Of a stretch of 64,000 bases of DNA, positions 8,855 to 17,547 are shown in pieces; position 1 is the first letter of the stretch, and every line of letters starts with the position of its first letter. Source of the stretch: CAVUCE01 sp963739985 (GTDB lineage: Bacteria; Bacteroidota; Ignavibacteria; Ignavibacteriales; Ignavibacteriaceae); the NCBI GenBank assembly GCA_963739985.1, contig CAVUCE010000022.1:310001-374000 (forward strand). The letters are read 5' to 3'. Made by a program: the position numbers and the translations under genes. Below the pieces are notes generated by a model. It was not told the DNA's origin. It made no database searches and saw nothing but the letters and a program-made list of their open reading frames with translations.

Positions 8855-9568
8855 ATGCTTACACAAAAATATCCTCTTACTTGGCACAAAAAAGAATTTT
8901 CCATCAAAATATTCTGTTCTATTCCAAATATTGCAACCGGCATATTAATAAAAGCGGGCAAAAATGATTTAGTTGTTGATCCCGGTGATGGAATATTGAG
9001 AGACCTTAACCACGAAATTGGAATGAATGGTATCTTGGGAATTTCTGATATTTTTGTAACTCACGGTCATCACGATCACGTTGGAGGAGTTTGGGCGGTT
9101 TTAACTTATATGCGTGTTATGCACAAAACTTCTCCCCTTGCTATTCATTACCCCAAAGGATGCGTTGAAATTGAAAGTATTTATAACGCGTTCAAAAAAG
9201 TTTATTCGAGTACAATTCCTTACAAAATTAATTTAAAAGTTATTGACGAACCCAAAAGTTTTAAATCTAAAGGCGTAACAATTCGTCCATTCCCTGTAAT
9301 TCACAAAGAATATTTGCATGATGGAATTACAACTAGACAGGTTCCTGCGTTAGGATATAAATTTTCATTTAACGGAATAAAGATTTGTTACGGTGGTGAT
9401 ACTGCGTATTGTGATGATTTGGCAAAATTTGCAAAAAATGCTGATTTAGCAATTCTTGAAGCAGGACATGAAGATGATACTCCGGATGAAATGCATATGA
9501 CAATGAAAGAAGCAAAATCAATCGGGGAATCTGCAAAAGAATATTTTTTGGTACATGTACCGGAATAA
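8855..9568 (+). CDS. Metallo-beta-lactamase-fold hydrolase
   Basis: A 237-residue cytoplasmic protein with the metal-binding THGHHDHVGG motif (HxHxDH), a further GGDTAYCDDL motif giving the bridging Asp, and ILEAGHED and a C-terminal LVHVP that match the later metal-ligand strands of the RNase Z/ElaC-like branch. The C-terminal half resembles RNase Z more than beta-lactamases, but the exosite arm typical of tRNase Z is absent, so the substrate is not assigned. It lies 29 bases after the Fur gene and may be co-transcribed with it. Confidence 0.8.
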   Translation: MLTQKYPLTWHKKEFSIKIFCSIPNIATGILIKAGKNDLVVDPGDGILRDLNHEIGMNGILGISDIFVTHGHHDHVGGVWAVLTYMRVMHKTSPLAIHYPKGCVEIESIYNAFKKVYSSTIPYKINLKVIDEPKSFKSKGVTIRPFPVIHKEYLHDGITTRQVPALGYKFSFNGIKICYGGDTAYCDDLAKFAKNADLAILEAGHEDDTPDEMHMTMKEAKSIGESAKEYFLVHVPE

Positions 9569-9581
9569 TATTTAATTGTGA

Positions 9582-9595
9582 TTGATATTTATCAA
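9582..9595. promoter_or_regulatory. FNR/CRP-like dyad TTGAT-N4-ATCAA upstream of the M28 peptidase
   Basis: The 14-base palindrome TTGATATTTATCAA matches the FNR-type consensus exactly and lies 55 bases before the M28 peptidase start. A second exact match occurs at 46397-46410. No FNR-type regulator is in the window. Confidence 0.3.
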
Positions 9596-9649
9596 TACGT
9601 TCGCAAAACAATCATGTGCTAAGATCAATTTCATTTTAAAGGGGTAAAC

Positions 9650-11446
9650 ATGAAAATCAAATCTTGCATTCTCCTACTCGCATTAATTATAATTTCCGTA
9701 GCCAACGCACAAAATCAAAATAATCCTTTAATAACAGCATACGAAATACAAGATCATATAAATTTCCTTGCTTCAGATACATTAGAAGGCAGGTTTACAG
9801 GATCGGCTGGGGCTGATAAAGCGGCAGATTATATTTCCAAAGATTTTAAAACTTCAGGATTAATTCCATTAAACGACGATTCATATTTTCAGTACTTCCC
9901 TTTTGTTGCCGGTTTAAAATTATCCGGTAATAATAGCTTATTATTTGTTACTGAAAATAAAATAGACGAATTAAAATTAAATCAAGATTATACTCCCACT
10001 CCGTTTACCGGGAATTATTCTGCAAAAGGTGATTTAGTTTTTGCGGGTTATGGTATTTCTGCTTCCGAACTTAATTACGATGATTACAAAGACATAAACG
10101 TAAAAGATAAAATCGTAATTGTTTTACGATATCATCCTGAATCAGATAATCCACACTCAAAGTTCGATAAGTTTGCCGCCTACAGATATAAAGCGAAAAT
10201 AGCAAAAGAAAAAGGTGCAAAGGGAATTATTTTCACTAATGGATTTTTCCCAAAGAATGATGAAGATAAATTAATGGAACTTAAATACGACGGTGCTTCC
10301 GGGATGGATTCAATTTGCGCTGTTCAAGTTAAAAGAGATATTATTTCAAAACTTTTCTCGGTGAACAAATTTGACTTACGATCTATTCAAGAAAAAATCG
10401 ACTCAACGAAAACTCCGGATTCTTTCATCCTTAAAAATTCAACAACAGAGATTTCAACAGGTATAAAGGAAATTGAGAAAGAAGGCAAAAATGTTATCGG
10501 GTTATTAAAGTCAAATAATAAAAGCTATTCTGATCAGTATGTTGTTATTGGTGCCCACTATGATCATTTAGGTTATGGAAACGTTGGCTCTCTTTATAGA
10601 GGGAAAGAGAAACTTATACATAACGGAGCAGATGATAATGCTTCAGGTATAGCCGGAACTTTGGAGCTCGCTGAAAAGTTCGCTTCCGTTAAAAATCAAT
10701 TAAAAAGAAGCATAATTTTTATCGCTTTTGCCGGGGAGGAACTCGGACTATTAGGTTCTTCATATTTTGCTAATCACTCTCTGGTGGGAACAAATAAAAT
10801 CATATCGATGATAAATCTTGATATGGTTGGTAGATTAAAGGAAGATACAAGCTTAATAGTATACGGAGCCGGTACTTCTTCTATTTGGAAAAATCTTCTC
10901 GAAAAGAATAATTCTAAATACAATTTTAATTTAACACTTAAAGATGATGGTTACGGGCCAAGTGATCACTCATCATTTTATGCAAAAGATATTCCGGTAC
11001 TTTTTTTCTTTACCGGAACACATTCAGATTATCATCGCCCTTCCGATGATGCGGATAAGATTAATTCCAAAGGTGAAGAAAAGATTTTGAACTATGTTTA
11101 TAACATTGTTACAACAATAGATACTAATTCACTAAAACCCGATTATATAAATGTACCGAGAAAGTCCGAAGGACGAATGGCGTTTAAAGTTTATGTCGGA
11201 ACTATTCCGGATTATTCGGGGCAAGATAAGGGTTTAAAAATAACAGGCGTTAGCGAAGGAAGTCCGGCTCAAAAAGCAGGATTAAAAGGTGGAGATATCA
11301 TCGTAAACTTCGGCGGGAAAAAAATTGAGAACATTTACGATTACACTTATGCTTTAGGCGATTTTACTCCAGGAGAAATTGTTGACGTAATTGTTAACCG
11401 TAAAGGAAAAGAGATTAAGATGAAAGTTGAATTAGGGACAAGATGA
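9650..11446 (+). CDS. Exported M28 family metallopeptidase with PA and PDZ domains
   Basis: A 598-residue secreted or periplasmic zinc aminopeptidase. The signal peptide (about 1-20, ending SVANA) is followed by Gln. A PA-type insert at about 100-260 carries the FAGYGISASELNYDDY and GAKGIIF patterns. The M28 catalytic domain shows the metal ligands and catalytic acid in order: IGAHYDHLG, GADDNASG, AGEELGLLG, LDMVGR, and a terminal TGTHSDYHRPSDDADKI. The last 85 residues form a PDZ domain (GSPAQKAGLKGGDIIVNFGG). M28 enzymes of this layout degrade extracellular peptides. ATG at 9650 follows AAAGGGG, a good ribosome site. It is likely a monocistronic unit. Confidence 0.93.
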   Translation: MKIKSCILLLALIIISVANAQNQNNPLITAYEIQDHINFLASDTLEGRFTGSAGADKAADYISKDFKTSGLIPLNDDSYFQYFPFVAGLKLSGNNSLLFVTENKIDELKLNQDYTPTPFTGNYSAKGDLVFAGYGISASELNYDDYKDINVKDKIVIVLRYHPESDNPHSKFDKFAAYRYKAKIAKEKGAKGIIFTNGFFPKNDEDKLMELKYDGASGMDSICAVQVKRDIISKLFSVNKFDLRSIQEKIDSTKTPDSFILKNSTTEISTGIKEIEKEGKNVIGLLKSNNKSYSDQYVVIGAHYDHLGYGNVGSLYRGKEKLIHNGADDNASGIAGTLELAEKFASVKNQLKRSIIFIAFAGEELGLLGSSYFANHSLVGTNKIISMINLDMVGRLKEDTSLIVYGAGTSSIWKNLLEKNNSKYNFNLTLKDDGYGPSDHSSFYAKDIPVLFFFTGTHSDYHRPSDDADKINSKGEEKILNYVYNIVTTIDTNSLKPDYINVPRKSEGRMAFKVYVGTIPDYSGQDKGLKITGVSEGSPAQKAGLKGGDIIVNFGGKKIENIYDYTYALGDFTPGEIVDVIVNRKGKEIKMKVELGTR

Positions 11447-11501
11447 TTTTAACTAAAAGTACATTATAATTATAATACTATAAATTTTGGATAAAAATAA
11501 C

Positions 11502-11906
11502 ATGCGTGCAAAAATAGTAATGGCAGTTTTATTATTGATAATTTCTTTTATAATTGCTTGGATTTATTACGCAAATTATTATTATAAGGAAGTTACTGCA
11601 GAACAATTGGCTAATCAATATACTGTAAACAAAATTGAAGCTGATAAAAATTACTTAGACAAAAATGTTGAAGTAAAAGGCAAAGTTAAAGCGTTCTATA
11701 AATTACTGGGCGTCAGAAAAGTACTGGAACTTCAGACCAGCGAAGACGACTTACCGGTATTATGTTTTTTCCTTTCCGAACAAGGAGAATATAAAGCTAA
11801 AGAATTTCAAGAAAATGATGAGGTTATACTAAAAGGAAAATGCGTCGGTACGGAAGCATATTCATATGTAAAAGGGGTTAAAATAGAAGTTGAAAAAATT
11901 AAATAA
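11502..11906 (+). CDS. Membrane-anchored OB-fold (tRNA_anti-like) protein
   Basis: A 134-residue protein with one N-terminal membrane helix (about 6-25) and a tRNA_anti-like OB-fold domain. The domain reads through YTVNKIEADKNYLDKNVEVKG, a central LELQTSEDDLPVLCFFL and EVILKGKCVG. The family is common in Bacteroidetes and of unknown function; nucleic-acid binding is not shown. An in-frame TTG at 11487 would add five residues; the ATG at 11502 is preferred because it places the membrane helix at the N-terminus. It is followed 19 bases later by the YjbQ gene. Confidence 0.78.
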   Translation: MRAKIVMAVLLLIISFIIAWIYYANYYYKEVTAEQLANQYTVNKIEADKNYLDKNVEVKGKVKAFYKLLGVRKVLELQTSEDDLPVLCFFLSEQGEYKAKEFQENDEVILKGKCVGTEAYSYVKGVKIEVEKIK

Positions 11907-11925
11907 AAAGGAATAATTACTAAAA

Positions 11926-12351
11926 ATGGTTTGGTTTCAAAAAGAGATTTATATTTCCTCAAAAAAAAGAGGATTTCACATAATTACGGATGAAATATTA
12001 GCGCAATTTCAAGAAATAATAAAAGTTAAATCCGGCATTGCTCATATATTTATAAAACATACATCTGCTTCATTAACAATTAATGAAAACGCCGATCCGA
12101 CAGTCAGATTAGATATGGAAAGTCATTTTAATAAAATTGTGCCCGAAAATGCACCTTATTTTGAGCATGAACTAGAAGGCTCAGATGATATGCCCGCACA
12201 TATAAAATCTTCAATTCTGGGAAGTAGTTTAACAGTTCCTATTACTAACGGAAGATTTAACCTGGGAGTCTGGCAGGGCATATATCTTTGTGAGCACCGA
12301 AATCATGCTTCTAACCGTAAACTAGTAATTACAGTATTTGGAAACGAGTAA
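11926..12351 (+). CDS. YjbQ/UPF0047 family protein, possible secondary thiamine-phosphate synthase
   Basis: A 141-residue protein of the YjbQ family. It carries the full signature: HTSASLTINENADP near residue 45, then HELEGSDDMPAHIKSS and GSSLTVPITNGRFNLGVWQGIYLCEHR, and a final RKLVITVFG. Members of this family have weak thiamine phosphate synthase activity when overproduced; the true role is uncertain. The conserved His residues suggest metal binding. It converges on the ferredoxin gene with only four bases between stops. Confidence 0.9.
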   Translation: MVWFQKEIYISSKKRGFHIITDEILAQFQEIIKVKSGIAHIFIKHTSASLTINENADPTVRLDMESHFNKIVPENAPYFEHELEGSDDMPAHIKSSILGSSLTVPITNGRFNLGVWQGIYLCEHRNHASNRKLVITVFGNE

Positions 12352-12355
12352 TCTA

Positions 12356-12706
12356 TTAAGCTTTATAGCCCCATTTTTCATTGTTAGCTTGAACTTCTTC
12401 CGGTGAGGGAATTTTTGTATCTTCATCCCTTGTCGGAACAAATCTTTGTTTATCAACAATTCTAGCATTCAATTCAATATCTGCCTGAAAAATATCGGGA
12501 ACCATCTCTTCTTCAAAAATAGCTTCCCACGGGCATTCAGGAACACAAGCGTTACAATCAATACACTCATCCGGATCGATAAGTAATTGGTTTTTAGGAA
12601 TTGTAGGATCATCGCCGGAATATTCATAAATACAATCGACAGGACACACCTGAGTACAAGCGACATCTTTACAATCTTGACATAATTTTGTAATTATATA
12701 AGCCAT
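12356..12706 (-). CDS. Ferredoxin with two iron-sulfur cluster motifs
   Basis: A 116-residue soluble electron carrier. The first cluster region has Cys9, Cys12, Cys17, Cys21 (followed by Pro) and Cys25; the second has Cys48, Cys51, Cys54 and Cys58 (CxxCxxCxxxCP). The spacing and the 50-residue C-terminal tail resemble Azotobacter FdI-type seven-iron ferredoxins. The extra Cys12 in a CxxC gap could allow a full four-iron first cluster, so seven-iron versus eight-iron is open. The start ATG at 12706 follows AAAGGTGGG. No redox partner gene is adjacent. Confidence 0.9.
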   Translation of the reverse strand: MAYIITKLCQDCKDVACTQVCPVDCIYEYSGDDPTIPKNQLLIDPDECIDCNACVPECPWEAIFEEEMVPDIFQADIELNARIVDKQRFVPTRDEDTKIPSPEEVQANNEKWGYKA

Positions 12707-12769
12707 AGCCCACCTTTAAAATTAAATTAATTGTTTTTCGTATAATTTTTAACAATCGAATGTTTGAAA

Positions 12770-12806
12770 GGGTTAGAATCCTGATCCGCATTTAGAATTC
12801 TAACCC
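12770..12806 (-). terminator. Hairpin downstream of the GHL10 gene
   Basis: Ten-base perfect arms GGGTTAGAAT (12770-12779) and ATTCTAACCC (12797-12806) with a 17-base loop lie just after the GHL10 stop. There is no long U-run, so it may be a weak or processing hairpin. Confidence 0.5.
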
Positions 12807-12814
12807 CAGCTGTC

Positions 12815-14317
12815 TTACTTAACCGAAACTGAAACTTGAGTATTATTTATACTTTCATTCTGAATACGATCAAGAGCAGATATAACGTAAGTATAATTTG
12901 AACCTTTTTCAACATTGTAATCTTTGTACGAAAGTATATTTCCATTTAATACAATCATTATATTTTTTGATTGATTTATGTCAACTTTTTGTCCGTTTAT
13001 AAATTTGTACAGCACAAAGCCTGAAGCTATTTCACCGTCCTTAGCAACTTCGGGTAATTCCCATGTTAAATTTATAAAATTAGAATCATCTTCAGCTACA
13101 AACATTTTGGGCGAATTAGGCAGGACATTATCTTTCCAACTCATTGTAGGGACTAGTGCAGGATATTTAAAAACCCTATTCTTTAAAGTGTCAGCTAATC
13201 CGGAATAATTATATACAATTGATTTTGCGCTAAAAAAAACTGTGCCGTCAACATTACTTGTATTTCGATTCATTTTAATCTGCTGCTCTAACTCATCCTT
13301 TGGGCCCTTGTAATTTTTAGCAGCCATTTTCGAAGAAAAAACACCTACATATAATTGTCTTCCGTCTAAAATGGTAGACCACCAGGGTAATAATTTTTCA
13401 TAAGGTGCAGCTTTATGACCAATTTCCCAATAGAGTTGAGGCGTTATATAGTCAACAGTTTTATCTTTCAACCAGGTTAACGGATCGCAATACAAAATTT
13501 TGTAAGATTCAAACCCGTTTGTACCTGTATATTTATTTTCAACTATTCCAAAAGGACTTATACCGAATTCTACTCTTGGATTTATTGAGTTAATAGTATC
13601 ATAAACTGCTTCAACCATTTTATTAATATTGTTTCTTCTCCAATCATCCACATTAGTAAAGGCTCCACCATATTCTTTAAATGTAAGAGAATCTTGATTT
13701 GAGATTTTTGGAGTATAAGGATAAAAATAATCGTCAAAGTGAATTCCGTCCACATCATATCTTCTAACTATGTCCCCTACTATCCTAGCAATATAATTTG
13801 TTACATCAGGAATCCCGGGATTTAACATTTTATATTTACTAAAATCTAAAATCCAATTTGGATGCAGATTTGAAACATGTGTGGGAGATACATCATACTC
13901 GCCTACTTGTTTAACAGCGCGGTAAGGATTTAACCACGCTTGCAACTGCATTCCTCTGGCATGCGCTTCTGCAACTGCAAACGCTAAGGGATCATAATAT
14001 GGATCAGGAGCTTTACCTTGATGACCGGTCAACCAGTAAGACCATGGTTCGTATTTGGAATCATACAATGCATCGCATTCGGTTCTAACTTGGAATAATA
14101 CAACATTAATTCCCGCAGCTTTTAGACTGTCAAAAATCGCAACCAGTTCACTAATTTGTGAACCTGATGTCGCTGTTTTAGAAGTCGGCCAATCGATATT
14201 AGCTACAGTTGCGAGCCACGCACCTCTGAACTCTCTTTTAGGATTTTTATTTTGTGCAATTACAACTTGCGAAATTAAAATCGCGAATATAAAAAAGACC
14301 GGTAAATATTTTTTCAT
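12815..14317 (-). CDS. GHL10-family glycosyl hydrolase-like exported protein (DigH/YngK-like)
   Basis: A 500-residue exported protein. A signal peptide (about 1-21, ending VVIA, then Gln) is followed by the GHL10 signature FRGAWLATVANIDWPTSK and a TIM-barrel-like region with FQVRTECDALY, AWLNPYRA, DGIHFDDYFYPY and FGISPFGI. The last 100 residues (from about 400) form a fibronectin type III-like domain. E. coli DigH of this family cleaves denuded glycan strands of peptidoglycan, so a cell-wall role is plausible. It diverges from the low-molecular-weight phosphatase gene. Confidence 0.92.
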   Translation of the reverse strand: MKKYLPVFFIFAILISQVVIAQNKNPKREFRGAWLATVANIDWPTSKTATSGSQISELVAIFDSLKAAGINVVLFQVRTECDALYDSKYEPWSYWLTGHQGKAPDPYYDPLAFAVAEAHARGMQLQAWLNPYRAVKQVGEYDVSPTHVSNLHPNWILDFSKYKMLNPGIPDVTNYIARIVGDIVRRYDVDGIHFDDYFYPYTPKISNQDSLTFKEYGGAFTNVDDWRRNNINKMVEAVYDTINSINPRVEFGISPFGIVENKYTGTNGFESYKILYCDPLTWLKDKTVDYITPQLYWEIGHKAAPYEKLLPWWSTILDGRQLYVGVFSSKMAAKNYKGPKDELEQQIKMNRNTSNVDGTVFFSAKSIVYNYSGLADTLKNRVFKYPALVPTMSWKDNVLPNSPKMFVAEDDSNFINLTWELPEVAKDGEIASGFVLYKFINGQKVDINQSKNIMIVLNGNILSYKDYNVEKGSNYTYVISALDRIQNESINNTQVSVSVK

Positions 14318-14534
14318 ACTTTTTAACTCTCTATTACTTTTATTGATTATTTAAATTATAAAAGCCTTCCGAAACTAAAAAATAATAATCTATTTTTTCT
14401 TAATTATTATGCTGTTTTATAAAGGACTTATTCATTTGATTTAAGAAATTTTAAAATAATTAGTAATTATAATCTATCATATTAAATTTTTATTTTTGCA
14501 TTTCAAATAGAATTACTCAGAAAGATGTTATTTA

Positions 14535-15017
14535 ATGGAAAACAAGAAAATATTATTTGTCTGTTTAGGCAATATTTGCAGATCACCTTCTGCCGAGGGT
14601 GTAATGAAATCTTTGATTGAAAAAGAAGGTTTAATAGAAAAAATACAAGTAGATTCGGCCGGTACAATTGGTTATCATACTGGTGAAAAACCAGATGCAA
14701 GAATGAGATCTCATGCGGCAAAAAGAGGTTATAACTTAGATAGCCGGGCGCGACAATTTGACAAGCAGCTCGATTTTGATAAATTTGATTACATAGTGAC
14801 TATGGATAATTCAAACTTTAATGATATTTCAAGTCTTGATACCGAAAGAAAATATTCGGAGAAAATATATAAAATGGCTTCTTTTGTTCAAGAAGAAAAT
14901 GTTACAGAAGTCCCTGATCCATATTACTCCGGACCTGAGGGTTTTGAGTTAGTTTTAGATATTTTAGAAAAAGGATGTGCGGAATTATTAAAAAAGGTAA
15001 AAAGTGAGTTTAACTAA
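14535..15017 (+). CDS. Low-molecular-weight protein-tyrosine-phosphatase family protein
   Basis: A 160-residue phosphatase. The P-loop CLGNICRS at 10-17 gives the catalytic Cys10 and Arg16, and VPDPYYSG near residue 130 gives the general-acid Asp. Its 3' end overlaps the fructosamine-kinase-like gene by 14 bases, so the two are made together. In several distant bacteria this same order is known, and the phosphatase there is thought to act on sugar-phosphate-derived adducts on proteins rather than on phosphotyrosine. That role is a good inference here. Confidence 0.93.
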   Translation: MENKKILFVCLGNICRSPSAEGVMKSLIEKEGLIEKIQVDSAGTIGYHTGEKPDARMRSHAAKRGYNLDSRARQFDKQLDFDKFDYIVTMDNSNFNDISSLDTERKYSEKIYKMASFVQEENVTEVPDPYYSGPEGFELVLDILEKGCAELLKKVKSEFN

Positions 15018-15876
15018 AAATATTCAAGTGAAGATTGAAGATTTATTAAAAGATAATATTATTAGTGATAATTCTATTTCCGGCGGTTGTATTAGCGATG
15101 CACGTATGTTGAAGCTTAGTTCCGGAAAACATGTTTTCTTAAAGTCAGATTCAGAAAAAACTGAATTATTCAAGAAAGAAGCTAATGGATTAAGAGAATT
15201 AAAAAGAGCAAATGCCATTCGTGTTCCGGAGGTTTTACTAGTTGATGATAATTTTATATTAACAGAATTTATTGGTCAAAACCGAATAGAAAAAAATTTC
15301 TTTTCAAATTTCGGACATAAATTCGCAATGATGCACAAATTTACAAATGAGACTTTTGGTTTTTACGAGGACAATTTTATCGGTTCTAATCCGCAAATAA
15401 ATTCTGCTAAAGATACTGAGGCTAAAAATTGGGTTGAGTTCTATTTTAACAAAAGATTACTCTATCAATATAAACTGGCCGAAAAAAATGGTTATGCAAC
15501 TTCAGAATTGCGTGAAGGAATATCAAAGCTTGAGAATAAAATATCTGATATACTAAAAGGCAGCGAAGAAAAGCCATCTGTTTTACACGGTGATTTATGG
15601 AGCGGTAATTTTATTTCCGATGAAAATGGGCAAGCATGCATAATTGATCCGGCTGTTTATTACGGTCACAGAGAAGCTGATTTAGCAATGACAAAATTAT
15701 TTGGTGGATTTGATCAGGATTTTTACAAAGCTTATAATGAAACTTATCCATTGCCTGAAGGATATTCTTATCGAGAAAATATTTATAAGTTATACCACGT
15801 AATGAACCATTTAAATCTTTTTGGAAGGGGTTATTACTCTCAAGCAATTTCATTAATTATGAGCTACACAAAATAA
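15004..15876 (+). CDS. Fructosamine/ribulosamine 3-kinase family protein
   Basis: A 290-residue kinase of the FN3K family with an aminoglycoside-phosphotransferase fold. Visible signatures are LKSDSEKTELFKKEANGL (nucleotide Lys and Glu), FIGQNR, the catalytic VLHGDLWSGNF near 195-205, and the metal-binding IIDPAVYYGHREADLAM. FN3K enzymes phosphorylate Amadori products on lysines so that they fall off, repairing glycated proteins; bacterial ones mostly prefer ribulosamines and erythrulosamines. The start is GTG at 15004, inside the end of the phosphatase gene. The in-frame overlap shows tight coupling. Confidence 0.92.
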   Translation: MSLTKNIQVKIEDLLKDNIISDNSISGGCISDARMLKLSSGKHVFLKSDSEKTELFKKEANGLRELKRANAIRVPEVLLVDDNFILTEFIGQNRIEKNFFSNFGHKFAMMHKFTNETFGFYEDNFIGSNPQINSAKDTEAKNWVEFYFNKRLLYQYKLAEKNGYATSELREGISKLENKISDILKGSEEKPSVLHGDLWSGNFISDENGQACIIDPAVYYGHREADLAMTKLFGGFDQDFYKAYNETYPLPEGYSYRENIYKLYHVMNHLNLFGRGYYSQAISLIMSYTK

Positions 15877-15877
15877 T

Positions 15878-15908
15878 AAGCTGTTCCGTCAATTAAACGG
15901 AACAGCTT
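15878..15908. terminator. Bidirectional intrinsic terminator
   Basis: A perfect 12-base stem AAGCTGTTCCGT / ACGGAACAGCTT with a seven-base loop lies between the convergent kinase and FKBP genes. Short T-rich and A-rich flanks on either side suit termination in both directions. Confidence 0.8.
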
Positions 15909-15914
15909 TAACAA

Positions 15915-16745
15915 TTATTTCTTTTTAATATTCAGCAGTTGAACATCAAAGACTAAAGTAGAATTTGGTGGAATTTGACCGGCTGTTCTATCTCCATATG
16001 CTAAAGATGGCGGAAGAATCATTTTAGCTTTAGCACCTTTATTTAACAATCTAATTCCTTCATCCCATCCTGGAATAACCTGATGTTGCCCTAATGTAAA
16101 TGAGAAAGGTTCATCTCTTTCAACAGAGCTATCGAATTTTTTTCCGTTTAACAAGAAACCAGAATAATTAACAGTTACCACATCTCCGGAATCAGCTTTT
16201 GGACCGGTTCCTTCACTAATAATAATATACTTTAAACCGTCTTTAGTAGTTTTGTATTTAGTAGAATCTACTTTCCATTCCTCAACGGTAACCGGAGTAT
16301 GAGCTTTCCTAACCTCAACAACAAGTTTTAAACTGGTATTTGGCGGAATCGGACCAATTCCCTTTTTGCCGTATGCAAGTTCTGAAGGTATTATTATTGT
16401 TCTTGTGCCGCCTACTTTCATACCGGCAATTCCTTCAGCACTTCCTTTTACAAATGCATTTTCCTTCAAAACAAATTTAAATGGTTGATGTCTTACTTTA
16501 GTATTTCCAATTGTATACGCATCTTTTGATTTATCTTTTGACCAATCGGAAAACAAATCCGATGAATCTTTAATTATCCAACCGGCAAAATCTATAGTGA
16601 TAAGGTCGCCCATTTTCACAACATTACCTGTTCCAACAGTATCGTCTTGATATTTCAATCCGGATTTAAGCGTAACAACATCATTTGATTTTGAACACCC
16701 AACAAAGTATAGTAGACCAATAAAAAGAAATAATATTTTTTTCAT
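15915..16745 (-). CDS. Lipoprotein with two FKBP-type peptidyl-prolyl isomerase domains
   Basis: A 276-residue lipoprotein with lipobox FVGC (Cys17). Two FKBP domains follow, at about 35-148 and 165-275. Each shows the family core: a VTV/LITI-D/NFAG-type strand, F-F-LG/LK, GIAGMKVGGTRTIIIPSELAYG in the first and GIRLLNKGAKAKMILPPSLAYG in the second. FKBPs speed proline isomerisation during folding of exported proteins, here probably at the inner leaflet of the outer membrane or in the periplasm. Tandem domains suggest higher avidity. It is a single gene flanked by a terminator. Confidence 0.93.
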   Translation of the reverse strand: MKKILFLFIGLLYFVGCSKSNDVVTLKSGLKYQDDTVGTGNVVKMGDLITIDFAGWIIKDSSDLFSDWSKDKSKDAYTIGNTKVRHQPFKFVLKENAFVKGSAEGIAGMKVGGTRTIIIPSELAYGKKGIGPIPPNTSLKLVVEVRKAHTPVTVEEWKVDSTKYKTTKDGLKYIIISEGTGPKADSGDVVTVNYSGFLLNGKKFDSSVERDEPFSFTLGQHQVIPGWDEGIRLLNKGAKAKMILPPSLAYGDRTAGQIPPNSTLVFDVQLLNIKKK

Positions 16746-16875
16746 GTTTTTCCTTTAGATATTAATTTTTTTAAGTTGATTTTTAAATACATGATTAAAA
16801 CAAGGTTAAAGATTATTTTTTAATGTAGAAGAGATTAATAGAAGCTTATTATTCTTAAGGTTAACACTTTCAAAT

Positions 16876-17544
16876 ATGAAATCAGCAAAACTTATATCAA
16901 TTCTTTTCTTTATTGCTATACTAGCAGTACTACTTTCTGCGTCTAAATACGATATTTTATCCGCAAAGTTAACAAATTCACAACAGAGTAAAAATCCCGA
17001 AACAGGTCAAGTAATTATTGATTGTAATTACACATTAAACGAAGCGTTAAAAGGGAAAAATATTCCTAATAAATTAAAGAATAATTTAAGAATCATTGAT
17101 GTTCTGTATTATTCATTCGACGGTAAGTTGCACAAAGGACAACTAGTTATTTCTAAAAACCTAGTAAAAGATATTAAGCATATTTTTAAAATAATTGAGA
17201 AAAGACAATTTCCCATCGCGCAGGTTATTCCAATAGTAAAATATAACTGGTCTGATGAATTATCGATGGAACACAATAATACTTCTGCATTTAATTATAG
17301 ATTAGTAAAAGGGACAAAAATATTATCAGCGCACGCACTTGGTATTGCGATAGATATCAATCCACAATTGAACCCGCAGATAAAACACGGTAAAGTATTC
17401 CCCAAAGGCGCAAAATATAATCCTAAAAAACCCGGAACAATTACCAGGGATTCATTTATTGTAAAAGAGTTCTTAAAAATGGGATGGAATTGGGGCGGTA
17501 GATGGCGCTCCACAAAAGATTACCAGCATTTTGAGAAAAGATAA
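16876..17544 (+). CDS. M15-family metallopeptidase (VanY/endolysin-like), membrane-anchored
   Basis: A 222-residue protein with an N-terminal signal anchor (about 5-22) and a C-terminal M15C domain. The zinc ligands appear as SAHALGIAIDINP (His and Asp) and DYQHFE (His), with the typical GWNWGGRW before the last ligand. Such enzymes cleave peptidoglycan stem peptides. The stop lies three bases from the convergent bshB1 stop. No lipid or repeat is visible. The exact bond cut is not predictable. Confidence 0.9.
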   Translation: MKSAKLISILFFIAILAVLLSASKYDILSAKLTNSQQSKNPETGQVIIDCNYTLNEALKGKNIPNKLKNNLRIIDVLYYSFDGKLHKGQLVISKNLVKDIKHIFKIIEKRQFPIAQVIPIVKYNWSDELSMEHNNTSAFNYRLVKGTKILSAHALGIAIDINPQLNPQIKHGKVFPKGAKYNPKKPGTITRDSFIVKEFLKMGWNWGGRWRSTKDYQHFEKR

Positions 17545-17547
17545 ACT

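Noticed and set aside
9551..9560. Perfect palindrome GTACATGTAC
   Set aside because: It lies inside the 3' end of the metallo-beta-lactamase-fold gene and encodes conserved residues; a ten-base palindrome is expected by chance.
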